Shown: one piece after another, positions 40,338 to 50,122 of the stretch
Numbering within the stretch: position 1 is the stretch's first letter
Layout: each line of letters starts with the position of its first letter
Assembly (NCBI RefSeq): GCF_947252345.1
Contig: NZ_CAMXVC010000006.1
Location: forward strand, 1 to 52,334
DNA from: an uncultured Finegoldia sp.
GTDB taxonomy: Bacteria; Bacillota; Clostridia; Tissierellales; Peptoniphilaceae
Reading direction: 5' to 3'
DNA: 52,334 nucleotides
Position numbers and translations under genes: made by a program
Notes under the pieces: generated by a model
Seen by the model: the letters and a program-made list of their open reading frames with translations, nothing else
Databases searched by the model: none
What the model was told of the DNA's origin: nothing

Positions 40338-42306
40338 CCGTATCCTCCTTGATGTATTCATCTATCGCGTGTTTTACTTTTTCTTCTGCTTCATCCATCG
40401 AACAATCCAATTGCGCACCTGCACTTGTCAAGTGACCGCCGCCTCCGATTTTTTCCAAAATCAATTGCACAGATATTTTGCCGAGGCTTCTAGCGCTAAC
40501 GTGTACCTTGTCTTTTAGCTTGGCAAGTACAAACGACGCCTCCACTCCCAAAATATTGAGCAAATCATCGGCAGATTGTGCCGCAACGAGAATCGACTCG
40601 TCAACTTCTTCTTCAAGTCGTCCGATTGCGATGTTGTTCTTGTACATTTTAGACGTGGCAATGACGTCTGATTTTAATTTTATCGTTTTCTCATCGTCTT
40701 TGAATAATTTTTTGACCTTCACGCTGTCCGCTCCCTGTCTTTTCAAAATAGATGCAGCTTCAAAAGTTCTGACACCCGTTTGATAAAAGAAATTCTTCGT
40801 GTCGACAGTGATTCCAGCGAGCAGTGCCTCTGCAATAATCTTCGGTATTTCGAGCTTATCCGTCATATAAAACAAAACTTCTGTCACCATTTCCGATGCA
40901 CTCGATGCGTAAGGTTCTAAATAAGTCAACGAAGTATCCTTGATGTAGTCGGAGCTTCTCCTGTGGTGGTCGATTACAACGATGTTGTTGGCTATATCCA
41001 TAATCTCTTGACACTCGACAGAATTTCTCCTGTGGTTGTCGCAGATAATCACCAAGCTGTTGCTGTTGCAATTTTCCTTGGCGAACGCATTTTTGACAAA
41101 ATATTTCTTGTAGTCCGGCTTTTCCTCCAAGACAGCGTTGTAGATATTCTCTATTTGTGGGCCAACTTCATTTAGGACAATGTAGCATTCTTTTTGGTTG
41201 ATTCTACAAGCTTCCAACATTCCCAAACTCGAACCTATCGAGTCAAAATCCGGATTTTTGTGACCCATAATAAAAACATTGGAGCTTTGCACGATAAGTT
41301 GCTTCAACGCGTGTGACACAACTCTCGCCTTGACTTTGTTTTGTTTCTCAACAGCCTTGTCCTTGCCACCGAAATACTTAAACTCTCCTGTGTCGACAAC
41401 TGCCTGAGCCCCTCCACGTCCTAGCGCAACGTCCAAGCACGACCTCGATTTCTCGTGAATTTCGTACGGATTGTCGCCGATAATCGACGCACCAATGCTC
41501 AATGTAACTGGAACGTTGTTGGAATTTTCGATGTCCTTTACCATATCCAACACCGAAAATTTTTGCTGCATAATATTTTCAAGCTCGTGTTTTTCTACAA
41601 TCATCACGAACTTGTCCGACTCGTATTTTCTTATATATCCGTTGTGGCCTCTCGCAAAATCCTGCAAGATATTGTCCACTTTCGAAAAAACCTTGGTTCT
41701 TTCTTCCTCTTTGATGCTGTTGCGGGCTTCGTCGTAATTGTCGATGAAGATGTCCAACAAGCAAAGCCTTTTTTCGTCCAAAAGCGTCACCACATCCATA
41801 AAAGACGTGTTGTCAACTCCGTAGAGCAAAGTCAAATCCTTGTTATCTCGGTCTTTTATTATCACCGGATAAAATCTGTAATACTTGTTGTCGACTTCCG
41901 TCTCGTAATAATCCAACTTGTCATCGTCATCCTTTACAACTCTGAAATCCATAACATTTTCTATTTCATTGTTGAAAATCTCGATGTCATCGCTAACTAA
42001 CGCTCTAAAATAAGTGTTAAACCAGCTTATCTTTTTCTTGTCGTTGACAATCAAAAGTGGAAAAGGAACTTTGAACACAGCGTTTTTCGTTATATCCGTG
42101 AACTCATTGTTCAAATTTATGAATTTGTCTTTGATATTTTCGTTTTTTCGTTTAATATATCCGTAATAATCCACAATCATAAAAGCCGACATTATAAATG
42201 CCAATGTGCCTATAATATTTTGAAAATAAAACAAAATAGACGACAACACGACAAGTGCAACAGCTTCTACAATCAAATGTTTCATTGAATACTCAAATTT
42301 ATCCAT
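40318..42306 (-). CDS. gdpP: c-di-AMP phosphodiesterase GdpP
   Basis: 662 residues. Two membrane helices at the N-terminus (about 10-50) are followed by a PAS-like segment, a degenerate GGDEF domain (ending ...DVALGRGGAQAVV), and DHH/DHHA1 phosphoesterase domains with metal motifs GHKNPDFDSIGSS and VVIDHHRRS and the late GGGGHLTSAGA. It degrades c-di-AMP to pApA and so controls potassium and wall homeostasis and beta-lactam tolerance. It overlaps DUF2232 by 8 nt and rplI by 20 nt. Confidence 0.94.
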   Translation of the reverse strand: MDKFEYSMKHLIVEAVALVVLSSILFYFQNIIGTLAFIMSAFMIVDYYGYIKRKNENIKDKFINLNNEFTDITKNAVFKVPFPLLIVNDKKKISWFNTYFRALVSDDIEIFNNEIENVMDFRVVKDDDDKLDYYETEVDNKYYRFYPVIIKDRDNKDLTLLYGVDNTSFMDVVTLLDEKRLCLLDIFIDNYDEARNSIKEEERTKVFSKVDNILQDFARGHNGYIRKYESDKFVMIVEKHELENIMQQKFSVLDMVKDIENSNNVPVTLSIGASIIGDNPYEIHEKSRSCLDVALGRGGAQAVVDTGEFKYFGGKDKAVEKQNKVKARVVSHALKQLIVQSSNVFIMGHKNPDFDSIGSSLGMLEACRINQKECYIVLNEVGPQIENIYNAVLEEKPDYKKYFVKNAFAKENCNSNSLVIICDNHRRNSVECQEIMDIANNIVVIDHHRRSSDYIKDTSLTYLEPYASSASEMVTEVLFYMTDKLEIPKIIAEALLAGITVDTKNFFYQTGVRTFEAASILKRQGADSVKVKKLFKDDEKTIKLKSDVIATSKMYKNNIAIGRLEEEVDESILVAAQSADDLLNILGVEASFVLAKLKDKVHVSARSLGKISVQLILEKIGGGGHLTSAGAQLDCSMDEAEEKVKHAIDEYIKEDTDESYID

Positions 42307-43171
42307 TCTTCTCCCTCTTTCTAAGATTTGTGATGCTATTTATCGCACCCAAAATCGCCAGAAAATAAATTCCCGGGTGAATCAAAACACAAATAACAAC
42401 AGCCAAAATCTTGTAAACCTTGGACAAGCTTCTCAAATGATAAAGCATCAGACAAACTCCTGCCAGAAAATAACTGTAAGTCGCAAAATTCACCAAATTA
42501 TCCACAACATACAATCCAAGGCTTTTGTCTGTCAAATACAACAATCCGCTCAACATAAATCCGATAATCACGCAGATTGTAAAATTGAAATCTATTGTGA
42601 ACATATCAAATCTGTGGTTGTTTTGTTTGTCATATCGTTGGGGAATGTACACATTCAACACGCTCGTGTAAAAAGCGATTATCCCCAAAAAAGAGTAGCT
42701 CAATCTCACAGCCATTTTCGTGTATTGTCGTGCAAGACTCATAAAATCTTTCAAAAATTCACTGTCGAGCTTGACCGTTTTCAATACATCCAGAGAGTCT
42801 GTGAGTTTGTGATTGATGATGTCTGCAATCGTCACGTTTTGGTTGAACTTCAACAACAAATTGGTCAACACGACGAACATAATCGTCCCGCAAAAGCTAA
42901 TCAGTATAGTCTGCCTGTCGTCAAATCCGGCGTTCAATAAATTCAAAATCGAAAAGCTAATGAACAAGACGTAAAGCCCGACAATTATAGCCACTATTGG
43001 GCTCGGGAAGAACATTATCAACACAAAAAATATACCAAATGACAACAAACTGTGTAGGCTGTCATTTTCTAATCCCGTCTTTATAAAATAAGAAGGCAAT
43101 ACAATAAATCCCAACGGAAAAAACAACACGCTTATCAGATAAACCAAAAAAGCCTTCATTGAATTTTTCAT
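42299..43171 (-). CDS. DUF2232 (YybS-like) membrane protein
   Basis: 290 residues with about eight membrane helices. The fixed position before gdpP-rplI-dnaB, as for yybS in Bacillus, supports the call. Function is unknown. The start is unsure: the ATG at 43171 has no close Shine-Dalgarno, whereas a strong GGAGGTGGG lies about 30 nt upstream in an open in-frame stretch that lacks ATG, GTG or TTG at a suitable distance but holds ATT codons. Coupled to gdpP by an 8-nt overlap. Confidence 0.78.
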   Translation of the reverse strand: MKNSMKAFLVYLISVLFFPLGFIVLPSYFIKTGLENDSLHSLLSFGIFFVLIMFFPSPIVAIIVGLYVLFISFSILNLLNAGFDDRQTILISFCGTIMFVVLTNLLLKFNQNVTIADIINHKLTDSLDVLKTVKLDSEFLKDFMSLARQYTKMAVRLSYSFLGIIAFYTSVLNVYIPQRYDKQNNHRFDMFTIDFNFTICVIIGFMLSGLLYLTDKSLGLYVVDNLVNFATYSYFLAGVCLMLYHLRSLSKVYKILAVVICVLIHPGIYFLAILGAINSITNLRKREKNG

Positions 43172-43276
43172 AAGCGATTTATAATCAATAGTACTAATAC
43201 TCCCACCTCCATTATCTTATTATTATACCACAAATTCAGGCAAAATTTACCTCACACAAATCACCAAATGCCAATC

Positions 43277-43773
43277 TTAAAGCCTTATCTCCGAATAAAT
43301 CTTGCATTTTTCATTCGAAGGTAGTGAGAATTTTTCGCTTTGCTTTTGTGAATCAAACTCGGCAAAAACATAGGCCGAATTTTCTTTTTTCAAATCGCAA
43401 GTTACGACAGTTTTTCCGTCTGACAAATCAAAAATAATCGCAGGTTTCATCTTCACAAATTTTTCGGAGTGATTTGTCACGTTCACATCCAACACGATTT
43501 TTTCGTTCGTAAACTGATACACGACAAAACTTTCAAGCCCGCTGTCAACGCATCTCATAACGCACATATCCTCTGATTTGCTGACGACGTCTATTTTTTG
43601 TCGACGAACAATCCGTCCGTTGGATAGTGAAAAGTCTTGTCAACTCCGTAATTTGGAACACAAATTCTGCAATTATTCAAAATCTCTTTTCCATTTCGTT
43701 TTATATATTCAAGCTTTGCACCGACAGTGTCGATTGCTATCTCAGTTTTCCCTATTTCGTATAAAATTTTCAT
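43277..43773 (-). pseudogene. Frameshifted, shortened aldose 1-epimerase-like gene
   Basis: Two frames (43773-43591 and, in the next frame, down to 43277) make one protein if one A is added to the run of six A (minus strand, about 43593-43598): ...HYPTDGLFVDKK + IDVVSKSEDMCVMRCVDSGL.... The joined product is about 165 residues. The N-terminal GKTEIAIDTVGAKLEYIKRNGKEI and the later VNVTNHSEKFVKMKPAIIFD resemble aldose-epimerase-like (galactose mutarotase) proteins, which are usually near 290 residues, so an internal part is also missing. It could be decayed, phase-variable through the A6 run, or carry an assembly error. Confidence 0.5.
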
Positions 43774-43904
43774 ACTAATTCCCCTTCACGATATTTATAC
43801 CCAAATAAGTTTTGTTTGCAATTAAAAAAGAGTGCAGGATTGTGTGGCGACCCCATAAAGTTGGACCAAGAACCAGAGAAGATTTATATTTTTTCCGGTA
43901 TTTT

Positions 43905-44663
43905 TTATGCTGCATTCTTTTCTCTGTATTCTATTGGACTTAAATATCCTAATTTTTCTTTTATCCTATCTTTATTGTAATATTCGATATATTCTTCGAT
44001 TGTTTCTTTTAACTCTTCGTATGAGTAGAATTTTTTGCCATAATAGATTTCTTGTTTTAGTATCCCAAAGAAGTTTTCCATTGGGGAGTTATTGAGCCAA
44101 TTTCCCTTTCTTGACATTGATTGGGTTATTCCTTCAACTTCAAGCTTTAATATGTATTGTTTTACTTGATAGGCCCATCCTTGATCTGAATGAAAGATTC
44201 TTTCTTCTTTATTTATACTAGTTATTTCTATTGCTTTGTCTAAGGCTTTCAGTATTGGTTTTAATATTGGTTGTTTTGATATTTCATAGGATATTATTTC
44301 ACCGTTATACATATCCAGATTGGGATTTAGGTAAAGTTTTTTTACTTGATAGTTTCCATTTTTATCTTTTTCTAGGTATTTGAATTCTGTTGTGTCTGTT
44401 GTTATATCTGTGTAGACTTTTTCTACTTTAAAGTTTCTATTTATTTTGTTGTCTGCTACTTCTCCTATTGTTCCTTTGTATGAGGAGTATTTTCTTGTTT
44501 TTCTTGAGAAGTTTGTTACTTGAAATTTTAGTTTTTGTACTAGTCTTTGAAATTTCTTTTTATTTATTAGTAGTCCTTGTTTTCTTAGCATTGCTGTTAT
44601 TCTTCTATATCCATAGTTTGGATTGTCTTTTCTTACTTCTTCATCTTTTTTTGTATTATCCAA
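43905..44663 (-). pseudogene. IS3-family transposase OrfB (catalytic part)
   Basis: 252 residues from a TTG at 44663. The DDE integrase core is present: KVYTDITTDTTEF (first Asp), IFHSDQGWAYQ (second Asp) and SPMENFFGILKQEIYYG (Glu region), and the HTH_21-like PNYGYRRITAMLRKQG at the start. The coding frame really continues upstream to about 44757 (IIKSLRDRFKLKELLEYFNFQKSTYIYWQERL), as in IS150-type OrfB, with a likely small deletion near KKDEEVRKDN. Without an intact OrfA it should not transpose on its own. Confidence 0.85.
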
Positions 44664-44779
44664 TCTTTCTTGCCAATAGATGTATGTTGATTTTTGGAAG
44701 TTAAAGTATTCTAGAAGTTCTTTTAGTTTGAATCTATCTCTTAGTGATTTAATGATCTTAGATATTCATCTATTTCTGA

Positions 44780-45117
44780 TTCTGTCATCTGTGAGAATTG
44801 AATCTTTTTTTAGAATTTCTACTTCCATTTGAAGATAGTAGTTTTGTTTTCTAAGTTTTCTAATTCACTTAATTTTTTTGTTTTATTAGTTTTGTTTTTT
44901 AAATCTTTATTTTTATCTGTACTTGGCATATTTGAAGGTCTTCCTCTCTTTTTTTCTTTCAGTACTTCTATGCCTTCTTCTCTAAATTCTTTAACCTATT
45001 TAGCTATCATAGCTGGATTATTGATTTTAAGTTCATTTGCTAGGCTTTGATAGGACATTTCTCGTGTTAAGTACAAGTTTACTACATTTAGTTTGAAGTC
45101 TAAATTGTATTTTGACA
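44780..45117 (-). pseudogene. Broken OrfA of the IS3-family element
   Basis: Starts MSKYNLDFKLNVVNLYLTREMSYQSLANELKINNPAMIAK and then meets TAG where the family has Trp (AKWVKEFREEG). Reading through it continues VKEFREEGIEVLKEKKRGRPS, and a frameshift near 44850 is needed to reach the leucine-zipper end QNYYLQMEVEILKK. One nonsense change and one frameshift show decay. Confidence 0.82.
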
Positions 45118-45210
45118 TTAAAAACTGACCTCCTTATGTTGGTTTTTAAGTCCAACTTTTGGGGGTCAGTTCATATTTATACGATTTTTTGTTTTCTAGT
45201 TCGTGAAATA

Positions 45211-46584
45211 TTATTTGTCTAAGTTATAAGCTAATACCAATCCACATTCTAATTGAACCGAAACTAAACGTTTAATAGGTACTACGCTATAATCTATATT
45301 TTCTTCCAAATATTCACTTAATTCTTTTAATTTTTCCTCAGATTTTTTAAATTCTCCTTCTAGGATTTTATAAGCGTCGGAATCTTTTTTAAGCTTTTTC
45401 ATCTCTTCTTCGTTCATTCTGATTATTAATCCTAGAGATAGCATACTATAAAATTTAGTTACCAATGAGTTATCAAATTTTTCAGCAACTGTAGCTATTT
45501 TATTGAATTTATCATCTTCTTCAATCATTTTTAAAGTAGCAGCATGAACTTCTCCTAAATCTGTAAAGGCTTCTAATGCTAATTTATAAACATTATCTTC
45601 TGCTAAATATGGTCTGGATACTTTCATGGACTCTATAAGGTACTTATCTAAGCTTTCAGAATACTCTATAGAGTTTTTTATCGCTTCTTTTCTTGTAATA
45701 TCTGAATCTGATTTGTCGTCAATTCTTTTATCGTAAAAATATGGAAGTTCTGTAACTAATGTACAGGAATCATACTTTGTTCCTGCATAATCAGCAGAGC
45801 ATGTTCCTACTGCTATTTCTTTTTCAGGATGCTCATTTCCATATTTTTCTAAATAGTCATATTCATCAGAAATTTTTAACTCTTTATAAATAGCAGGTGC
45901 AAATTCTTCGCAATATGGCGCTTCTGGTTCTCCATAATGAACAGGAATGTTTTGTTTATTAGCAGCTTTGATAAAATCATCAAATACTTCTCTTGCTTCC
46001 TTGCTTATATACCAGTAAGCTCCACCAAATCCTGCATTGTGTAAAGAATAAATAAATGTTGGTTTAATCTCATCTATAAGATCCATCATAGCCTTTGTTT
46101 CTGGTATAGGCTTGTCAAATTTCAAGTTTTTATATTCTATTGGGAAAGTCCAATCAACTTGAAGAAAACCCGCTGGTCTATAAAAGTTTCTTGCATAGTT
46201 ATAAAGGTTATATGGTCCTTTATACCAACCTTCATTCTTTCTTGCTCCATCTACATCCCAAGCCTTAATAATATACCAAGTGTAATCTAATGAATTTCTA
46301 AATTCCTCATCTTCAACTAATTGGTTTATTAAGTGGTCAATTGTCATAGTTCCAATTGGCTCGTTTGGATGTGGAAGTCCAAATACCAAGGCATTTTTAC
46401 TTCCCTTTCCTATTTTAAGTCCAATAATTTTTTCGCCTTCTTTAGAGTTTCCAAACTCAAAAGTTTCAACTATATCGCTATGTTTTTTTGCTATATCATA
46501 GCTCATTTCATTCAGTTCATCTACTGTGAAAAATGTTTTATAATCTGGAACTCTATCTATTATTCTATCTATCAATTCTCTCAT
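45211..46584 (-). CDS. Cytosolic M14-family zinc carboxypeptidase
   Basis: 457 residues with no signal peptide. The zinc site fits the M14 pattern: FGLPHPNEPIGTM supplies His and Glu (HxxE, about 72-75), and the third ligand is the His in FIYSLHNAGFGG. It should remove C-terminal residues from peptides. It starts exactly where the binding-protein gene stops (1-nt overlap) and is the last gene of the Opp operon, so it probably trims imported peptides in the cytosol. The C-terminal ~130 residues are helical and charged. The glutamate general base is not assigned with certainty. Confidence 0.85.
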   Translation of the reverse strand: MRELIDRIIDRVPDYKTFFTVDELNEMSYDIAKKHSDIVETFEFGNSKEGEKIIGLKIGKGSKNALVFGLPHPNEPIGTMTIDHLINQLVEDEEFRNSLDYTWYIIKAWDVDGARKNEGWYKGPYNLYNYARNFYRPAGFLQVDWTFPIEYKNLKFDKPIPETKAMMDLIDEIKPTFIYSLHNAGFGGAYWYISKEAREVFDDFIKAANKQNIPVHYGEPEAPYCEEFAPAIYKELKISDEYDYLEKYGNEHPEKEIAVGTCSADYAGTKYDSCTLVTELPYFYDKRIDDKSDSDITRKEAIKNSIEYSESLDKYLIESMKVSRPYLAEDNVYKLALEAFTDLGEVHAATLKMIEEDDKFNKIATVAEKFDNSLVTKFYSMLSLGLIIRMNEEEMKKLKKDSDAYKILEGEFKKSEEKLKELSEYLEENIDYSVVPIKRLVSVQLECGLVLAYNLDK

Positions 46585-48173
46585 TATTTAACCATCTCCG
46601 TAAATGTGAATTCTGCCCAACCCCATTTTCCTTCACCATCAATTGGAAGGTTTATATATCTCTTAGAGTTAGCGTCATAGCTTGCAAACTCTATTACTGG
46701 TACAAATACTGCATCATCCGCCAATATCTTTTGTGCTTGTTTGTATAATTCTGCTCTTTTTGCAGTATCAGGTTTTGTGTTTGCTTCTTTAACCAATTTG
46801 TCAAACTCAGGATTTGAATATTGTGACCAGTTGTTTGATGCACCAGTTCCGTATCTTGCATTTAAAGCTGAAGGGTCTGGTCCCATAAATCCACCTTGAA
46901 GTTCCATTATATAGTTATGATTTGTTCCTACTTTTTCAGCCCATGCATTATATTCTGATACATTAATCTTCATTTCTATGCCTGCTTTCTTTAATGATGC
47001 TTCCATTAACTTAGCTGCATCAGGGTATCCTGCACCTTCAAATACTTCAACCTCTAATCCTCTAACGTAGTATCCATCTTTATCCTTTTTATATCCTGCG
47101 TCTTCAAGAGTCTTTATAGCATTTTCGATACTAAATTTAGGACTAACATCTTTTGTGTTTGCAAACTCTTTGATTAAACTTGGGTACATTGAATATTCTG
47201 GTTTTTGGAAACCGTGATATACCTTTTTAGATATTTCTTCTTTATCTATAGCGTATGAAATTGCTTTTCTAATAGCAGCGTCTTTAACCTTTTCATTTTT
47301 CATATTGAAAACTAATCTCATAGGTGAAGGATATCTATTAAGTTTCATTCTTATATTATCATCGTGAAGTAATTGTTCTGCACTTGCTGATGGTACATTT
47401 TCTAAGAAATCAAGTTCTCCATTTACTAGAGCTTGTACAGCTGTAGCATCATCTGGAATAATACTGTAAACTAACTTATCTAACTTTGGAGTGCCTTCCC
47501 AATAATCTTTGTTCTTAACAAGAGTTATAGATTCTCCTTGAACAAATTTTTCTAGTTTGAAAGGACCACTTCCTATAGGTTTTGATTTAATTGCTTCGTT
47601 TTCTTCCCAAGGTTTGCCGTTATCTAGCACGTGCTTTGGCAATATAAATGTTGAATACCATCCTAATTCTGCAATTAATGAAATATCTGGATCTTTTAAC
47701 TTAAATGATATTGTATTATCATCTATAATATCGAAAGATTTTATATTTTGAAATTTTGCATTCATTAAGTAAGCAGAGTCTGATTTTATTTTTTCAAAAG
47801 TGTATTTAACATCTTCTGCTGTTACTTTTTTACCATCATGCCATTTAGCATTATCTCTTAAGTGGAAAGTTATTTCTTTTGCATCATCAGAAATATCCCA
47901 CGACTCTGCTAAATCTGGAATAATTTTTTTTGACGCATCCAATTTTACAAGTCTATTAAAAATATTTTGGAATATTGGATATCCATTGTCATCTGGTAAT
48001 TTATCAGGGTTCCAGCTCATAGGGTCTCCGGAATGTCTAATTATTAACTGTCCTCCTGCTTGCGCTTGTCCTACATCTGTTGAACCAGTACTATCAACTT
48101 TTTTGCCGCTCTGCTTGCATCCTGACATTATTAAAGCAGCTGCCAACAATAATGCCATTAATTTCTTTTTCAT
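46584..48173 (-). CDS. Peptide ABC transporter substrate-binding lipoprotein (OppA-like)
   Basis: 529 residues. The lipoprotein signal MKKKLMALLLAAALIMSGC places the lipidated Cys at residue 19. The rest matches family 5 extracellular binding proteins (LAESWDISDDAKEITFHLRDNAKWHDGKKVTAEDVKYTFE is the signature region). It captures peptides outside the membrane for OppBC. The start follows AGGAGG. It lies between OppF and the M14 peptidase in one operon. Confidence 0.93.
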   Translation of the reverse strand: MKKKLMALLLAAALIMSGCKQSGKKVDSTGSTDVGQAQAGGQLIIRHSGDPMSWNPDKLPDDNGYPIFQNIFNRLVKLDASKKIIPDLAESWDISDDAKEITFHLRDNAKWHDGKKVTAEDVKYTFEKIKSDSAYLMNAKFQNIKSFDIIDDNTISFKLKDPDISLIAELGWYSTFILPKHVLDNGKPWEENEAIKSKPIGSGPFKLEKFVQGESITLVKNKDYWEGTPKLDKLVYSIIPDDATAVQALVNGELDFLENVPSASAEQLLHDDNIRMKLNRYPSPMRLVFNMKNEKVKDAAIRKAISYAIDKEEISKKVYHGFQKPEYSMYPSLIKEFANTKDVSPKFSIENAIKTLEDAGYKKDKDGYYVRGLEVEVFEGAGYPDAAKLMEASLKKAGIEMKINVSEYNAWAEKVGTNHNYIMELQGGFMGPDPSALNARYGTGASNNWSQYSNPEFDKLVKEANTKPDTAKRAELYKQAQKILADDAVFVPVIEFASYDANSKRYINLPIDGEGKWGWAEFTFTEMVK

Positions 48174-48186
48174 ATGTTCCTCCTAA

Positions 48187-49149
48187 TTATAATTTTATGC
48201 AATATGCATAATGTTCATTACCTAGATCAACCTTTTTAGGGTAATCTTTAAAACATTCTTCCGTTGCTAGACTACATCTGTTTGCAAAATAGCAACTTGG
48301 AGTTAAATCAATTGGAGTTGGGGGCTCTCCTTCTATATCAATCCTATTCATTTGCTCAGTCGGATCTATAGACGCACAATTTGAAATCAATACTTTTGTA
48401 TATGGATGAGCTGGATTTTGAATTACATCTTTAGCGTATCCATATTCCACTGTTTTCCCAAGATACATTACCATGATTTTATCCGCAATAAATCTTGTTA
48501 AGGCGATATCATGACTAATGAATAAAATGGAAGTGCCATGCTTTGCTAAATCTAACAGCGCATTGATTATATCTGCTCTAACCGAAATATCTAACATACT
48601 TACAGGTTCATCTGCAATAATAAATTTAGGTTTTAATAATGTAGCTCTTATGATTGAAATTCTCTGAAGCTGTCCACCGGAAAGTTGATGAGGATATCTT
48701 TCCATTATTTCCTTAGCTGGCCTCAATCCTCCTTGTTCTAAAGCCTTTAAGCAAATATCAAACCTCTCTTTTTCACTACTTCCTATATTGTGAATTTTTA
48801 AAGGTCTCATAAGAATGTTTCCTATTTTGTCCCTAGGAGTGAAAGAATCATAGGGGTTTTGGAATATCATTTGAACATATTTTCTAAATGATTTTTCATC
48901 ATTTTTTAATATTTCCTCAACTGATTTACCACCTATGGAAATTTTTCCCTCAGTAGGCTTTTCAAGTCTTGCGAGTACTCTACCTAAAGTAGATTTACCA
49001 CATCCACTTTCACCAATGAGTCCTAAAATTTCACCACCTTCAATAGAGAAACTTACATTATCTACCGCTTGAATATATGATTTATTAAATAATTTTTTAT
49101 TAGCAGGATAGAACTTTTTTATATTTTCCACAATAATTTTATTTTCCAT
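48187..49149 (-). CDS. oppF: Peptide ABC transporter ATPase OppF-like
   Basis: 320 residues. Walker A GESGCGKST, signature LSGGQLQRISI, Walker B FIIADEPVSMLD, switch His in LFISHDIALTRF. The C-terminal extension with cysteines (SCYFANRCSLATEECF...YC) is the oligo_HPY motif of Opp/Dpp ATPases and may bind an iron-sulfur cluster. It overlaps oppD by 11 nt and pairs with it as the energising dimer. Confidence 0.92.
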   Translation of the reverse strand: MENKIIVENIKKFYPANKKLFNKSYIQAVDNVSFSIEGGEILGLIGESGCGKSTLGRVLARLEKPTEGKISIGGKSVEEILKNDEKSFRKYVQMIFQNPYDSFTPRDKIGNILMRPLKIHNIGSSEKERFDICLKALEQGGLRPAKEIMERYPHQLSGGQLQRISIIRATLLKPKFIIADEPVSMLDISVRADIINALLDLAKHGTSILFISHDIALTRFIADKIMVMYLGKTVEYGYAKDVIQNPAHPYTKVLISNCASIDPTEQMNRIDIEGEPPTPIDLTPSCYFANRCSLATEECFKDYPKKVDLGNEHYAYCIKL

Positions 49150-50122
49150 TTCTGATCTCCTGAATATTGTGACAATATACTCTTCGATTGTCTATTTGTG
49201 TTTCTTTTGGTTTTTGCTTAGCACATATTTTCGAAACATATGGGCAACGCTCTCTAAAAATACATCCTTCACTATCCTTTGAAAGATCCGGCATAAAACC
49301 AGGTATTGATTTAATTTCTTCCGTTTCACCATTCATAGATGGAAAACTTTCAATTAATCCTATGGTGTATGGATGGTATGGTTCCTTTAGCACATCCTTT
49401 GTGAATCCAATCTCCATAAGTTCTCCCGCATAAAATATTGCTACCTTATTACAAGCTTGGGCTACAACTGAAATATCGTGAGTTATCATGATTCTTGTCA
49501 TGTTCATTGTTTTTTCGAGCTTTAAGATTTCATCTAAAATTTGTCCTTGTGTAACAACGTCTAAAGCTGTAGTTGCCTCATCTAAAATTAATAGTTTAGG
49601 ACTAAACAAAAGTGCTATGGCTATAGAAACTCTTTGAAGCATACCTCCTGATAACTCATGAGGATACAAATTCACAACCCTATCGGAAAGATTTACTTTT
49701 TTTAATAGTTCGATGAAAATTTTTTTAACTTGCTCTTTTGTGGCTTTAGGTTCATGAACTTTATAAATGTCATAAACTTGTTCAAAAATTCTATGTACAG
49801 GACTTAAAGAGTTCATAGACTTTTGAAAAACAACAGCAATTTCTTTCCATCTTAATTTATTAAATTCTTCATTTGATAAAGATAATAATTCTTTGTCGTA
49901 AAAATTAACCTTTCCCTCGATTTTTGTCTCTTTAGGATCTAATAACCTAATAATCCCCATAGCTAAAGTTGATTTACCTGAACCAGATTCTCCAACAATC
50001 CCTAAAGAGTCGGACTTGTTTAGTGTGAAATTTACATTTTTAGCAGCCTTAACAGAGGAATTTTTGTTAATATAAGAAATATTTAAATTTTCAACTTTTA
50101 ATATAGCTTCATCTTGTTTCAT
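49139..50122 (-). CDS. oppD: Peptide ABC transporter ATPase OppD-like
   Basis: 327 residues. Walker A GESGSGKSTLAMG, signature LSGGMLQRVSI, Walker B LLILDEATTALD, switch His in MITHDISVVAQ. The oligo_HPY tail with cysteines (GCIFRERCPYVSKIC...YC) is present. The start follows GAGGAAAATA, sharing one base with the oppC stop. Confidence 0.92.
   Translation of the reverse strand: MKQDEAILKVENLNISYINKNSSVKAAKNVNFTLNKSDSLGIVGESGSGKSTLAMGIIRLLDPKETKIEGKVNFYDKELLSLSNEEFNKLRWKEIAVVFQKSMNSLSPVHRIFEQVYDIYKVHEPKATKEQVKKIFIELLKKVNLSDRVVNLYPHELSGGMLQRVSIAIALLFSPKLLILDEATTALDVVTQGQILDEILKLEKTMNMTRIMITHDISVVAQACNKVAIFYAGELMEIGFTKDVLKEPYHPYTIGLIESFPSMNGETEEIKSIPGFMPDLSKDSEGCIFRERCPYVSKICAKQKPKETQIDNRRVYCHNIQEIRNGK

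Larger units (their letters stand above)
43843..45173 (-). mobile_element. Degenerate IS3-family (IS150-like) insertion sequence
   Basis: About 1.33 kb bounded by imperfect terminal inverted repeats: left TGTGGCGACCCCATAAAGTT, right (reverse complement) TGAACTGACCCCCAAAAGTT, both continuing GGAC. It contains orfB (DDE transposase) and a broken orfA in the usual order. No clear target duplication was seen next to the ends (...GGATTG and TATTTATACG). It lies between the epimerase-like pseudogene and the peptidase/Opp operon and is probably an old, inactive copy. Confidence 0.85.
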
